Origin: Lachnospiraceae bacterium
GTDB lineage: Bacteria > Bacillota > Clostridia > Lachnospirales > Lachnospiraceae
Direction of reading: 5' to 3'
Assembly: GCA_015056735.1 (NCBI GenBank)
Contig: SVFT01000006.1
Coordinates: forward strand, 107,377-171,376
DNA: 64,000 nucleotides
Shown here piece after piece: positions 44,355 to 52,491 of the stretch (within the stretch, counting starts at the first letter, position 1; every line of letters begins with the position of its first letter). The notes under the pieces are model-generated. The model saw only the letters and a program-made list of their open reading frames with translations, was not told the DNA's origin and did not search any database. The position numbers and the translations under genes were made by a program.

Positions 44355-45086
44355 ATGAAAGTATACGGACACAGAGGATACAGCGGAAAATATCCCGAGA
44401 ACACGATGCTTGCATTTAAGAAAGCGGTAGAAGTCGGTGCGGACGGCATCGAACTGGACGTACAGCTTTCCAAAGACGGTGAGATCGTGATCATTCACGA
44501 TGAGACCGTGGACAGAACGACCGACGGTAAGGGCTGGGTCAAGGACCTGACTCTCAAAGAGCTTAAGAAACTCGATGCCGGCAAGATCAAAGACGGAAAA
44601 TGGGGCTTTCAGGAGATCCCGACGTTCGATGAATACTGTCAGTGGTGCAAGGATCTTGACATCGTTACGAATGTCGAACTGAAGACAAGTATTGTATATT
44701 ATCCGGAGATCGAAGAGAAGGTCACGGAGATGGTAAAGAAGTACAAACTGGAAAAGAAGATGATCTTCTCCTCTTTCAATCATCTCTCGATCGTGCGGAT
44801 GAAACAGCTTCTTCCCGAGTGCCCTGTCGGTGCGCTGGTTGAGAACGATGCGCTCACCTATGCAGGTTACTACGGCAAGAAGTACGGGTTTGAGTATTAT
44901 CATCCCGACTGGGCGCTTTTAAGCGACGAGGCTGTTAAAGAATGCAAGGATAACGGCGTTGGCATCAACGTATGGACGGTCAACGACCTCGGTTCTTTTG
45001 AGCAGCTGTATGAGTGGGATGTTGACGGCGTGATCGGCAACTATCCGGAAGTACTTGCCGCATACGTGCACAGCAAACAGAAATAG
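44355..45086 (+). CDS. Cytoplasmic glycerophosphodiester phosphodiesterase
   Basis: The 243-residue TIM-barrel GDPD enzyme hydrolyses glycerophosphodiesters to glycerol-3-phosphate and an alcohol. GHRGYSGKYPENTMLAF at residues 5-21 has the catalytic His and Arg, IELDVQLSKDGEIVIIHDE at 38-56 has the metal-binding Glu and Asp and the second catalytic His, and WTVND closes the site. There is no signal peptide, so substrate must be imported. Position directly after dctPQM, before a terminator, suggests the TRAP system supplies the substrate. GAAGGAGG precedes the start. Confidence 0.93.
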   Translation: MKVYGHRGYSGKYPENTMLAFKKAVEVGADGIELDVQLSKDGEIVIIHDETVDRTTDGKGWVKDLTLKELKKLDAGKIKDGKWGFQEIPTFDEYCQWCKDLDIVTNVELKTSIVYYPEIEEKVTEMVKKYKLEKKMIFSSFNHLSIVRMKQLLPECPVGALVENDALTYAGYYGKKYGFEYYHPDWALLSDEAVKECKDNGVGINVWTVNDLGSFEQLYEWDVDGVIGNYPEVLAAYVHSKQK

Positions 45087-45105
45087 TTTCGGACGTAAAG
45101 ACTTG

Positions 45106-45133
45106 ACCCTCCCGCATCGCGGGAGGGTTTTAT
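45106..45133 (+). terminator. Terminator of the TRAP-GDPD operon
   Basis: ACCCTCCCGC (45106-45115) pairs perfectly with GCGGGAGGGT (45119-45128), followed by TTTTATT. Confidence 0.9.
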
Positions 45134-45213
45134 TGATTGATGGATTATAATGGCTTGTGATAGAATCTCAATGGACACATTTTTACCAAGACAGCAAAGG
45201 GGCATCTCAGATC

Positions 45214-45870
45214 ATGAACAAAAGATATTTCGGACTACCGCTTTACGGGATCCTGGGCGGCATTGCAATGACTTCCGTATTGCTGATCATGTATACGGTT
45301 CCGAATATAGTGGCACATTTTTTTGAGATCCCGTGGCACAGCGTCAAGATCGATGCGATCGATGACGCGATCCCGCTTATCCCGCCGATGGCGCTGATCT
45401 ATGTATTGTTTTATCCGTTCAATCTGCTATCGCCGATGTTTGCGTCAAGATACGGGACAAAAGAGTGGTTCGTGCGATATATGCAGGCCTGCCTGATCGC
45501 CTATACGACCGGCTTTGTGATCTTCCTGGCATATCCGACTTATATAGACCGCGTGGCTGAGGATCTTTATGCGCGTGCCGGAGACGGCTTCTTCGGCTGG
45601 GGCCTTCGCTGTATCTATGATCATGACGGCGTGGCGCGCGGAACGAACCTGTTTCCGAGCTACCATTGCTTATCGACCGTGATGTGCCTGATCGGCTACT
45701 ACCAGAAGGGGATCCCCGGGTGGCTGAAAGGATCGATGACGGTCTTTGCGGTATGCATTTTTGCATCGACGGTGATGATCAAGCAGCACTATTTTGCGGA
45801 TGTGGTCTCAGCGATTGTGATCGGACTCACATCGTGGCTGATCATATGCAAACTGCGGGAGCGGAAATAG
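45214..45870 (+). CDS. PAP2-type membrane phosphatase
   Basis: A 218-residue protein with six membrane segments. The PAP2 motifs are NLFPSYHCLSTVM near 148 (second motif with His) and IKQHYFADVVSA near 190 (third motif with His and Asp). The first motif KxxxxxxRP is not clear, as in the inositol phosphorylceramide synthase-like branch of the family. It may act on phosphatidic acid, undecaprenyl-diphosphate or inositol lipids. I chose ATG 45214 for its AAAGGGG site; the GTG at 45157 would lie too close to a TATAAT box. Confidence 0.82.
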   Translation: MNKRYFGLPLYGILGGIAMTSVLLIMYTVPNIVAHFFEIPWHSVKIDAIDDAIPLIPPMALIYVLFYPFNLLSPMFASRYGTKEWFVRYMQACLIAYTTGFVIFLAYPTYIDRVAEDLYARAGDGFFGWGLRCIYDHDGVARGTNLFPSYHCLSTVMCLIGYYQKGIPGWLKGSMTVFAVCIFASTVMIKQHYFADVVSAIVIGLTSWLIICKLRERK

Positions 45871-45933
45871 AATGCCGCCTGCTTGTGTGAGATGTGGATC
45901 AATCAGAAATAAAGGAACAGAAATCAATCAGTT

Positions 45934-47979
45934 ATGAGCAGACCCAGAAGACACAAGGGGGGCCGAAGGGATTACGGCGCGCTGATGAAGTCGTCGGTTG
46001 CGCAATACGCAGCTGATCTGATCGGATTAAGCTGCGCTTCCATCGCTCCTTTTTTGAAACAATATGTATTTCCTGAGTGGACCTATGATGAGCTCAGGCC
46101 GCTTCTTGCGCGCAAATCTTTGGAAGATCTCTTGTGGCGCGAGTTTGACGGAACGGGAAGCAACATACCGCTCAATGAGAGTGCTGTCGGAAGATCGTGT
46201 TTCTGGCAGCATGCAAAGAGCCCCGGAAGCCTGTGCCGTGAGAAGATCACGGAACTCGTTCCGGACCTTGGAACATTTGCCGCGAACAATCGCCAGATGT
46301 TCGAGTCGCTCTTTAAGTCACAATACAGAAAACTATATCAGCGCATCAGGCTCGAAGCGCGCAACATCTTTTACGAGGAGATCGCGGATCATGCAGGCTT
46401 TCGAACGCTGCAGCATATGATCATGAAGGAGGAGGACCGCCGCCAGGGAATGATCATCAAGACACTCCCGAAGCGGATGCCGGATCTCTACCCGCTTGCG
46501 CGCAAGATGAAGCGCCGCTTTGTCCTGCATGTCGGCCCGACCAATTCCGGCAAGACATATGATGCGCTGCAGGTACTGAAGGCGGCAAACCGAGGGATCT
46601 ATCTTGCGCCGCTGCGGCTCCTTGCCTATGAATTGTATGACCGCATGAACGGTGAGGGTGTTCCGTGCAGCATGATCACGGGAGAAGAGGAGATCATGCT
46701 CGAAGGGGCGGAGCATTTTTCCGCAACGATCGAGACGCTGAACGTACTGGATCTTTTCGATGTTGCAGTCATTGATGAGTGCCAGATGATCGCCGATGAG
46801 AAAAGAGGCGGCGCCTGGCTGCGAGCTGTGCTCGGCGTCTGTGCAAACGAGGTTCACATCTGTTCGGATGAATCCTGCGTGGATCTTGTGACGGCGATTA
46901 TTACGGAATGCGGTGATACCTATACGATCAAACGCAATGAACGCGCAACAAAGCTGAAATTTGACGGCGAAGAGCGCTTCCGCTTCCCGGCTTCCGTTCG
47001 GGACCGCGATGCGCTGATCGTCTTTTCCAAGCAATCCGTCATCTCAGTGGCGGCAGAATTGCAGAAATACGGCATCAGAGCCAGCATGATCTACGGGAAC
47101 CTTCCCTACGACGTGCGCATGAACGAAGTAAAGCGCTTTATCGAAGGCGAGACATCGGTCGTTGTAGCGACGGATGCGATCGGCATGGGCCTGAATCTGC
47201 CGATCAAACGTATCGTGTTCTTAGAGACGAGAAAATTTGACGGAGAGACAAGGCGTCCGCTGACCGTCAGTGAGATCAAGCAGATCGCGGGGCGTGCAGG
47301 CAGACGCGGCATTTTCGATGTTGGGTACTACACCTCGGAATACCGTGCATTCGGGATCAAAAAAGCGGTAGAGCAGCCTGTTCCGCTCGTCCATACGGCC
47401 CGCGTCGGGATCCCGGAGAGTATCATCTCTCTAGATATGCCCCTGTCCGAGATCCTGCAGCGTTGGTCTGAGATCGAGTTCCAGAACATCTATGCAAAAT
47501 CGGATTACGCGGAGGAGATCACGCTCTGCCACATCCTGGAAAAACATGTGACGGACAAAAAGCTCCTGTACGACCTTATCATGATCGGCTTCCGCGTCGG
47601 CAAATCGTTCCTGACGGATCTTCTTACGGAATTCGCGATCATCGAGCAGGAAAAGCCGTCCGATATGGAGCAGCGGATCGACGATGTGATCGAGAAAAAC
47701 ATCGTGCCGTTTGACGACGAACTGGATACCTATTCGATGGCACAGCTGGAAGATCTGTACCTGAAATACGATGTGATGTACGCATATCTTCGCAAGTTCG
47801 ATCACAGAAAGAGGCTGCCCGATATCGTTGCACTCAAGCGTGACTGCTCCGCACGGATCATTGAGCTCCTCAGGACACAGCAGCTTGAGACCAGGAAATG
47901 CAAGATCTGCGGTTGCGAGCTTCCCTGGAATTATCCGTACGGCCGTTGCGGCGATTGCTTTATGGAAGAACGAACTTGA
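45934..47979 (+). CDS. SUV3-type superfamily 2 RNA helicase
   Basis: A 681-residue protein. A helical N-terminal region (1-190) precedes a SUV3-like helicase core: motif I HVGPTNSGKTYDAL near 201, motif Ia LAPLRLLAYELYDRM, motif II VIDECQMI (DExH variant), and motif VI QIAGRAGRRG near 449. After it comes a SUV3-type C-terminal domain. The end carries a zinc ribbon: CKICGCELP and CGDCF. SUV3 in mitochondria unwinds RNA for decay; a bacterial protein of this type with a zinc ribbon is uncommon and its role unknown. The ribosome site (AAAGGAA) is unusually far, about 18 bases, so the exact start is open. Confidence 0.87.
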   Translation: MSRPRRHKGGRRDYGALMKSSVAQYAADLIGLSCASIAPFLKQYVFPEWTYDELRPLLARKSLEDLLWREFDGTGSNIPLNESAVGRSCFWQHAKSPGSLCREKITELVPDLGTFAANNRQMFESLFKSQYRKLYQRIRLEARNIFYEEIADHAGFRTLQHMIMKEEDRRQGMIIKTLPKRMPDLYPLARKMKRRFVLHVGPTNSGKTYDALQVLKAANRGIYLAPLRLLAYELYDRMNGEGVPCSMITGEEEIMLEGAEHFSATIETLNVLDLFDVAVIDECQMIADEKRGGAWLRAVLGVCANEVHICSDESCVDLVTAIITECGDTYTIKRNERATKLKFDGEERFRFPASVRDRDALIVFSKQSVISVAAELQKYGIRASMIYGNLPYDVRMNEVKRFIEGETSVVVATDAIGMGLNLPIKRIVFLETRKFDGETRRPLTVSEIKQIAGRAGRRGIFDVGYYTSEYRAFGIKKAVEQPVPLVHTARVGIPESIISLDMPLSEILQRWSEIEFQNIYAKSDYAEEITLCHILEKHVTDKKLLYDLIMIGFRVGKSFLTDLLTEFAIIEQEKPSDMEQRIDDVIEKNIVPFDDELDTYSMAQLEDLYLKYDVMYAYLRKFDHRKRLPDIVALKRDCSARIIELLRTQQLETRKCKICGCELPWNYPYGRCGDCFMEERT

Positions 47980-48067
47980 TTGGAAATTTGCAAACAAATT
48001 TATCCGGCGGGGGTATTCTAAAACGCCGTGATAAGGTATAATGCTTCAAAAGGGAGCGGGAGGACTT

Positions 48068-48712
48068 ATGAAAAAGAAAGACCTGGTTCTGACACTGGTC
48101 TCATCGGCTGTTGTGCTACTTCCGATGCTGGTCGGTACGATCCTCTGGTCGCGGCTGCCTGATCAGATCCCGACCAATTTCGATCTGAACGGACAGGTTA
48201 AGAACTACAGCGAAAAGGGATTTGTTGTTTACGTGATCCCGCTTTTTATCCTGGTGGGACATCTTTTAAGCTCGCTTCGCGTATTGGCAAAAAAGGCGGA
48301 AGAAGCCGAGATCGCGGCAGCATTGTTCCAGTGGATCTGCCCGGCGGTATCCCTGATCGTATATGTGGATGTATACGGAAAGGCGCTTGGGCTTCCGATC
48401 GATTCGGCCCTTCTGGTACAGCTTTCGATGGGCTTTCTGATCGCAGTGATGGGCCTTGCCATGCCGCATTGCTCGCGCGAGTCGAGGATCGGATATAAGC
48501 TTCCCTGGACGCTTCGAAGCGATGAAAACTGGGAGGCGACGCACAGACGTGCCGGCAGGCTTTGGATCATCTGCGCCGCACTCATCTGTGTGAATGCTTT
48601 TGCTATGAGAGGAGATAAGAACGGGACGGCGATCTTTGTGATCCTGATGCTTGCTGCGGTGATCCTGCCGATCCTGTATTCCATGAACCACGCACGCCGA
48701 CATAGAGGGTAA
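48068..48712 (+). CDS. SdpI-family membrane protein (DUF1648)
   Basis: A 214-residue protein with six membrane segments. LWSRLPDQIPTNFDLNGQVKN near residues 29-49 is the DUF1648 signature, and IGYKLPWTLRSDENWEATHRRAGRLW near 141-166 is the SdpI signature. SdpI in Bacillus is the immunity protein against the toxin SdpC and also a signal receptor that sequesters its regulator. Here no toxin gene is seen. A GGTATAAT box (48035-48042) lies just upstream. It stands 4 bases before a diguanylate cyclase gene. Confidence 0.88.
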   Translation: MKKKDLVLTLVSSAVVLLPMLVGTILWSRLPDQIPTNFDLNGQVKNYSEKGFVVYVIPLFILVGHLLSSLRVLAKKAEEAEIAAALFQWICPAVSLIVYVDVYGKALGLPIDSALLVQLSMGFLIAVMGLAMPHCSRESRIGYKLPWTLRSDENWEATHRRAGRLWIICAALICVNAFAMRGDKNGTAIFVILMLAAVILPILYSMNHARRHRG

Positions 48713-48716
48713 TACG

Positions 48717-49868
48717 ATGGAACTCGCACTGTACGCGGAAATGGATATCGTTGTAGTAATGGTGATCGCCCTGCTTTTGCTGCATTCGCTGACGAATGCG
48801 GACAGGCAGGCGAAGCAGATCCTGATCATCCGGATCTATGCCTGCTCGATCAGCCTGACGACGCTCGATCTTTTCTGGAAAGTGGTCGAGAGCGGTCATG
48901 TTGTGGTTGCGAGAGAAGCGAATTGTGTCATTAACATCCTCTACTACCTGATCAGTGCTTTCCTTGCTTACTGCTGGTTCTGCTATGCGGAGTTTTCGCT
49001 GGGCGGACGACACCAGTACAATATGCGTTTTCACGCGCTCCTTCGGATCCCGCTTTACGTGATCTTTGCGCTGATCATTTCGACGTATTGGACAGGATAT
49101 TTTTTCTATATCGACTTAAACAACTGCTATGTTCGCGGGCCATACTATATGCCGTTTCTGATCCTGACATATGCTTATGCGGGATTTGCGGTCGCCCATG
49201 CTTTCCTGCGCGCCTTGACATCACATACGTATGCGCTCGGGCTGGAATACGGACAGCTTGCCAGATTTGCACTTTTCCCGTTTGTGGCGAGTGTGCTGGA
49301 GGTGGTCTATCCGAACATCCCGTTTGTCCCGGCCGGTCTGATGCTTGCGCTTCTGTCTCTTCACTTGGATACGCAGGAGCGGAAGATATCACAGGATCCG
49401 CTGACGCAGCTCAACAATCGCAACAAACTGATCCCGTATATCGAAAACCTGATCCATCAGGAAGGGATCGTCGGCAAGCTGTATTTTTTCATGCTGGATG
49501 TCGACGGATTTAAGAACATCAACGACGGATACGGCCACACGGAAGGCGATTCGGCGCTTGTGCTGGTCGCTGATGCCCTGAAGGAATACTGCAGCGGGAT
49601 GAACAGCTTTCTGGCTCGCTATGCGGGTGATGAATTCTGTATCGTCCATGAGATGATGATCCCCGGAGAGATCGAGCGGATGACACATGAGATCATGGAA
49701 GTGGTCGAAGAGAGCGGGAGAAAAGCGGACAAGCCTTACGTTCTTCGCGTCAGCATCGGCTATGCCTGCTTTGACGGGACGATGAACAGTGTGAAAGAAC
49801 TCGTGGATGCCGCGGACCGCGAGCTTTACAAGATGAAAGAAGCGCGGCATAAAGAGAACGGAGTATGA
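48717..49868 (+). CDS. Membrane diguanylate cyclase (AGDEF variant)
   Basis: The 383-residue protein has about seven membrane segments in its first 220 residues and a GGDEF domain (about 225-383). The domain starts DPLTQLNNRNKLIPYIENL and has FMLDVDGFKNINDGYGHTEGD. Its active-site motif reads ARYAGDEF, a variant known in active enzymes though less common. No RxxD inhibitory site is visible. It lies in a close-packed run with the SdpI-like gene before and a HAD phosphatase 4 bases after. Confidence 0.88.
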   Translation: MELALYAEMDIVVVMVIALLLLHSLTNADRQAKQILIIRIYACSISLTTLDLFWKVVESGHVVVAREANCVINILYYLISAFLAYCWFCYAEFSLGGRHQYNMRFHALLRIPLYVIFALIISTYWTGYFFYIDLNNCYVRGPYYMPFLILTYAYAGFAVAHAFLRALTSHTYALGLEYGQLARFALFPFVASVLEVVYPNIPFVPAGLMLALLSLHLDTQERKISQDPLTQLNNRNKLIPYIENLIHQEGIVGKLYFFMLDVDGFKNINDGYGHTEGDSALVLVADALKEYCSGMNSFLARYAGDEFCIVHEMMIPGEIERMTHEIMEVVEESGRKADKPYVLRVSIGYACFDGTMNSVKELVDAADRELYKMKEARHKENGV

Positions 49869-49872
49869 TCAA

Positions 49873-50505
49873 ATGATTCAAAATATAGACGGCGTTATAT
49901 TTGACGTGGACGGGACGATCTGGGATTCCACGGAGGTCGTGCAGAAGGCCTGGAATCAGGCGCTTCGCGAGGAAGGCCTCGGCAGCTGCCACGTTACGGC
50001 AGATGATCTTCGGGGGCTTTTCGGCCTGCCTATGAAGGCGATCATGGAGCGCGTGCTCCCCAAGGAGTCTGAAGAGACGCAGGACCGCGTTGCGAAAAGG
50101 TGTTTCCGCTACGAACATGAATTTCTGGCGAAGGAAGCAGGATCCATATACGACGGGATCGAGGAGATGCTTCGCAGGCTGAGCGCGCGGTATCCGCTTT
50201 ATATCGTCAGCAACTGTCAGGCCGGATACATTGAACTGATGCTGGATAAAACGGGCTTTTCATCTTTTTTCAAAGGACATCTGTGCCCGGCTGATACGGG
50301 ACTTCTGAAGGCGGATAATATCAGGCGGATCGCTGATGAGAACGGCCTTCAGAATGCGCTCTATGTCGGAGATACGCTTTGGGACGAGTCCGCTTCGCGT
50401 GAAGCCGGAGTCGCTTTTGCACATGCAGCATACGGATTCGGCACGGCCAAGGCGCCGGATCTGATCATCCATAAACCGATGGACCTGGTGGATCAGCTTC
50501 TCTGA
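49873..50505 (+). CDS. HAD-family phosphatase
   Basis: A 210-residue haloacid-dehalogenase-type hydrolase. The nucleophile motif is FDVDGTIWDS at residues 10-19, motif II is YIVSNCQAG near 114, and motif IV is YVGDTLWDE near 162. The cap is a helical insertion after the first motif, as in phosphoglycolate phosphatase/beta-phosphoglucomutase relatives. WDS replaces the more common LDS. Substrate cannot be told. It sits between a diguanylate cyclase and a hybrid kinase. Confidence 0.86.
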   Translation: MIQNIDGVIFDVDGTIWDSTEVVQKAWNQALREEGLGSCHVTADDLRGLFGLPMKAIMERVLPKESEETQDRVAKRCFRYEHEFLAKEAGSIYDGIEEMLRRLSARYPLYIVSNCQAGYIELMLDKTGFSSFFKGHLCPADTGLLKADNIRRIADENGLQNALYVGDTLWDESASREAGVAFAHAAYGFGTAKAPDLIIHKPMDLVDQLL

Positions 50506-50526
50506 TCCTTTCTGGGGGGAGCTTTT

Positions 50527-52491
50527 ATGTTCGAATCTGCTTTTTCGGTTATTTCGGCATTTCTTTGCCTGGGACTCCTGGGCTCTCTTCTTGTGCTCTT
50601 TTTCCAATACCGCAAACAAAAGACCAAAATGGCTGACGTCCTGCGCAGGGCGCGTGCGGTCAAAAGGCGTTATGACCGGCTCATGCAGGATAAGCGTGAG
50701 GCGGAAGAAGACGGCCGGCGTGCGCGTGATAAGCTGGCGGAGATGATGACGGACGTGGCCGAAAATGAGCTGCGTGCACAAAGGCTGGACAAGGAAAACG
50801 GGGAATTAAAAGATCTTCGTGATTCGCTTGCACGCAAAAATAAAGAAATGACGACGATCCTGGGTTCCATGCCGGGCGGATTCGCACTGATGGAGTGCGG
50901 CGGCCGCTTTTCGTTTCAATACGTGCGCGAGGAGCTCCCGCGCCTTCTGGGATATACGGTGCCTGAGTTCCTGCGGGAGAGCAGGGGCAATGCGCTCGGT
51001 GCGATCACGGAAGAGGACCGCACGGATGCCGCACGCAGGATGCGGGATGCGCTTGACCGCGGCGAAGAAGGTTTTACGGTCCGCTATTACATGAACTGCA
51101 AGGACGGAGGAAAGAAGCTCCTTAGCATGAACGCGCGCGTGATGCAGGATGAATCGGGAGCGCGCATGCTGTATGCTTTCTATATCGATGTTACGAAAGA
51201 GCAGGAGACGACCGATCTGATCGCGATGCAGCAGAAGATCGTGGAGGAAGAACGCGAGAACAAAGTGCTTCTGCAGGAAGTGCTCAACAAGGAGAGGCGT
51301 TACAAACTAAAACTGGAAGAAGCGCTTTTAAATGCGGAGAAGGCAAACGAAGCCAAGAGCCGTTTCCTGAACAGCATGTCGCATGATATCCGGACCCCGC
51401 TCAATGCGATCCTCGGTTTTGCGACGCTTGCGAGAAAGGATCCGTCGGATGGCGGAAAGGTGGATTATGCGCTTGATAAGATCGAACTGTCCGGCAAGCA
51501 CCTTTTGTCACTGATCAATGATGTACTTGATATGTCCAAGATCGAGAGCGGCGCAGTCACGCTGGTACCGGAAACGCATTCCCTGAAGCAGATCATGGAA
51601 GAACTGGATATCATGATCCGTCACGAGGCAGAAAAGCATGAGCTTAAGCTTGCCATTGAGGCTGATACGGTGCATGACCTTGTTGCGGTGGATGTACTTC
51701 GGATCAACCAGATCCTTTTGAATATCGGCAGCAACGCCATTAAGTATACGCAGCCGGGCGGGAGCGTTATGATCCGCGTGACGGAAGATACGGCGCATGA
51801 AGCGGACGGCCTGGCGCATCTGACGTTTTCGTGCAGGGATACCGGGATCGGTATGGACGAAGAATTCGTGGAGCATGTGTTTGATGCATTCTCCCGCGAG
51901 CAGACAACAACGATCAGCGGGATCCAGGGAACCGGCCTTGGCATGGCCATCACAAAGCGCCTTGTTGAGATGATGGGCGGGACGATCACGGCGCAAAGCG
52001 AAAAGGGTGCCGGCTCCGAATTTATCGTCTCCCTGCAGCTTCCGATCGTGGAAGAGGAGAATGCGCCGGATGGCGAAAAGAACGATGCTTATGATCTTAG
52101 CGGCGTAAGCGTGCTTTTGGTCGAGGATAACGAATTGAACCGCGAGATCGCGGAGGAATTCTTAAAAGAAGCTGGCCTTACGGTGGATACGGCAGAGGAC
52201 GGGCTTGTCGCGGTAGAGAAAATGAAGCGCGCAAAGCCGGGAGACTACGATCTGATCCTGATGGATATCCAGATGCCCAATATGGACGGTTATGAGGCAT
52301 CGGCAGCGATCCGCGCGATGGAAGATCCGACGATCGCAAACATCCCGATCATTGCCATGACGGCCAATGCCTTTTCGGAAGACAGAGAAAAGGCTCTGAA
52401 ATGCGGCATGAACGGCCACGTTCCAAAGCCTATCGATACGAAAAAACTGTATTCGACGATTCAGAGTGTTGTGAGACGGATCGCGGAGTAA
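50527..52491 (+). CDS. Hybrid histidine kinase with receiver domain
   Basis: The 654-residue protein has an N-terminal membrane helix (about 2-26), a coiled coil, a PAS domain (about 110-235; GSMPGGFALMECGGRFSFQY), a HisKA domain with SMSHDIRTPLNAILG near 287, a HATPase domain (N box NIGSNAIKYT, GTGLGMAITKRLVEMMGG), and a C-terminal receiver with LVEDNELNREI and LMDIQMPNMDG. The conserved aspartate is in the latter. No HPt or DNA-binding output is attached, so a partner lies elsewhere. Its last 31 bases overlap the next, opposite gene. Confidence 0.93.
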   Translation: MFESAFSVISAFLCLGLLGSLLVLFFQYRKQKTKMADVLRRARAVKRRYDRLMQDKREAEEDGRRARDKLAEMMTDVAENELRAQRLDKENGELKDLRDSLARKNKEMTTILGSMPGGFALMECGGRFSFQYVREELPRLLGYTVPEFLRESRGNALGAITEEDRTDAARRMRDALDRGEEGFTVRYYMNCKDGGKKLLSMNARVMQDESGARMLYAFYIDVTKEQETTDLIAMQQKIVEEERENKVLLQEVLNKERRYKLKLEEALLNAEKANEAKSRFLNSMSHDIRTPLNAILGFATLARKDPSDGGKVDYALDKIELSGKHLLSLINDVLDMSKIESGAVTLVPETHSLKQIMEELDIMIRHEAEKHELKLAIEADTVHDLVAVDVLRINQILLNIGSNAIKYTQPGGSVMIRVTEDTAHEADGLAHLTFSCRDTGIGMDEEFVEHVFDAFSREQTTTISGIQGTGLGMAITKRLVEMMGGTITAQSEKGAGSEFIVSLQLPIVEEENAPDGEKNDAYDLSGVSVLLVEDNELNREIAEEFLKEAGLTVDTAEDGLVAVEKMKRAKPGDYDLILMDIQMPNMDGYEASAAIRAMEDPTIANIPIIAMTANAFSEDREKALKCGMNGHVPKPIDTKKLYSTIQSVVRRIAE

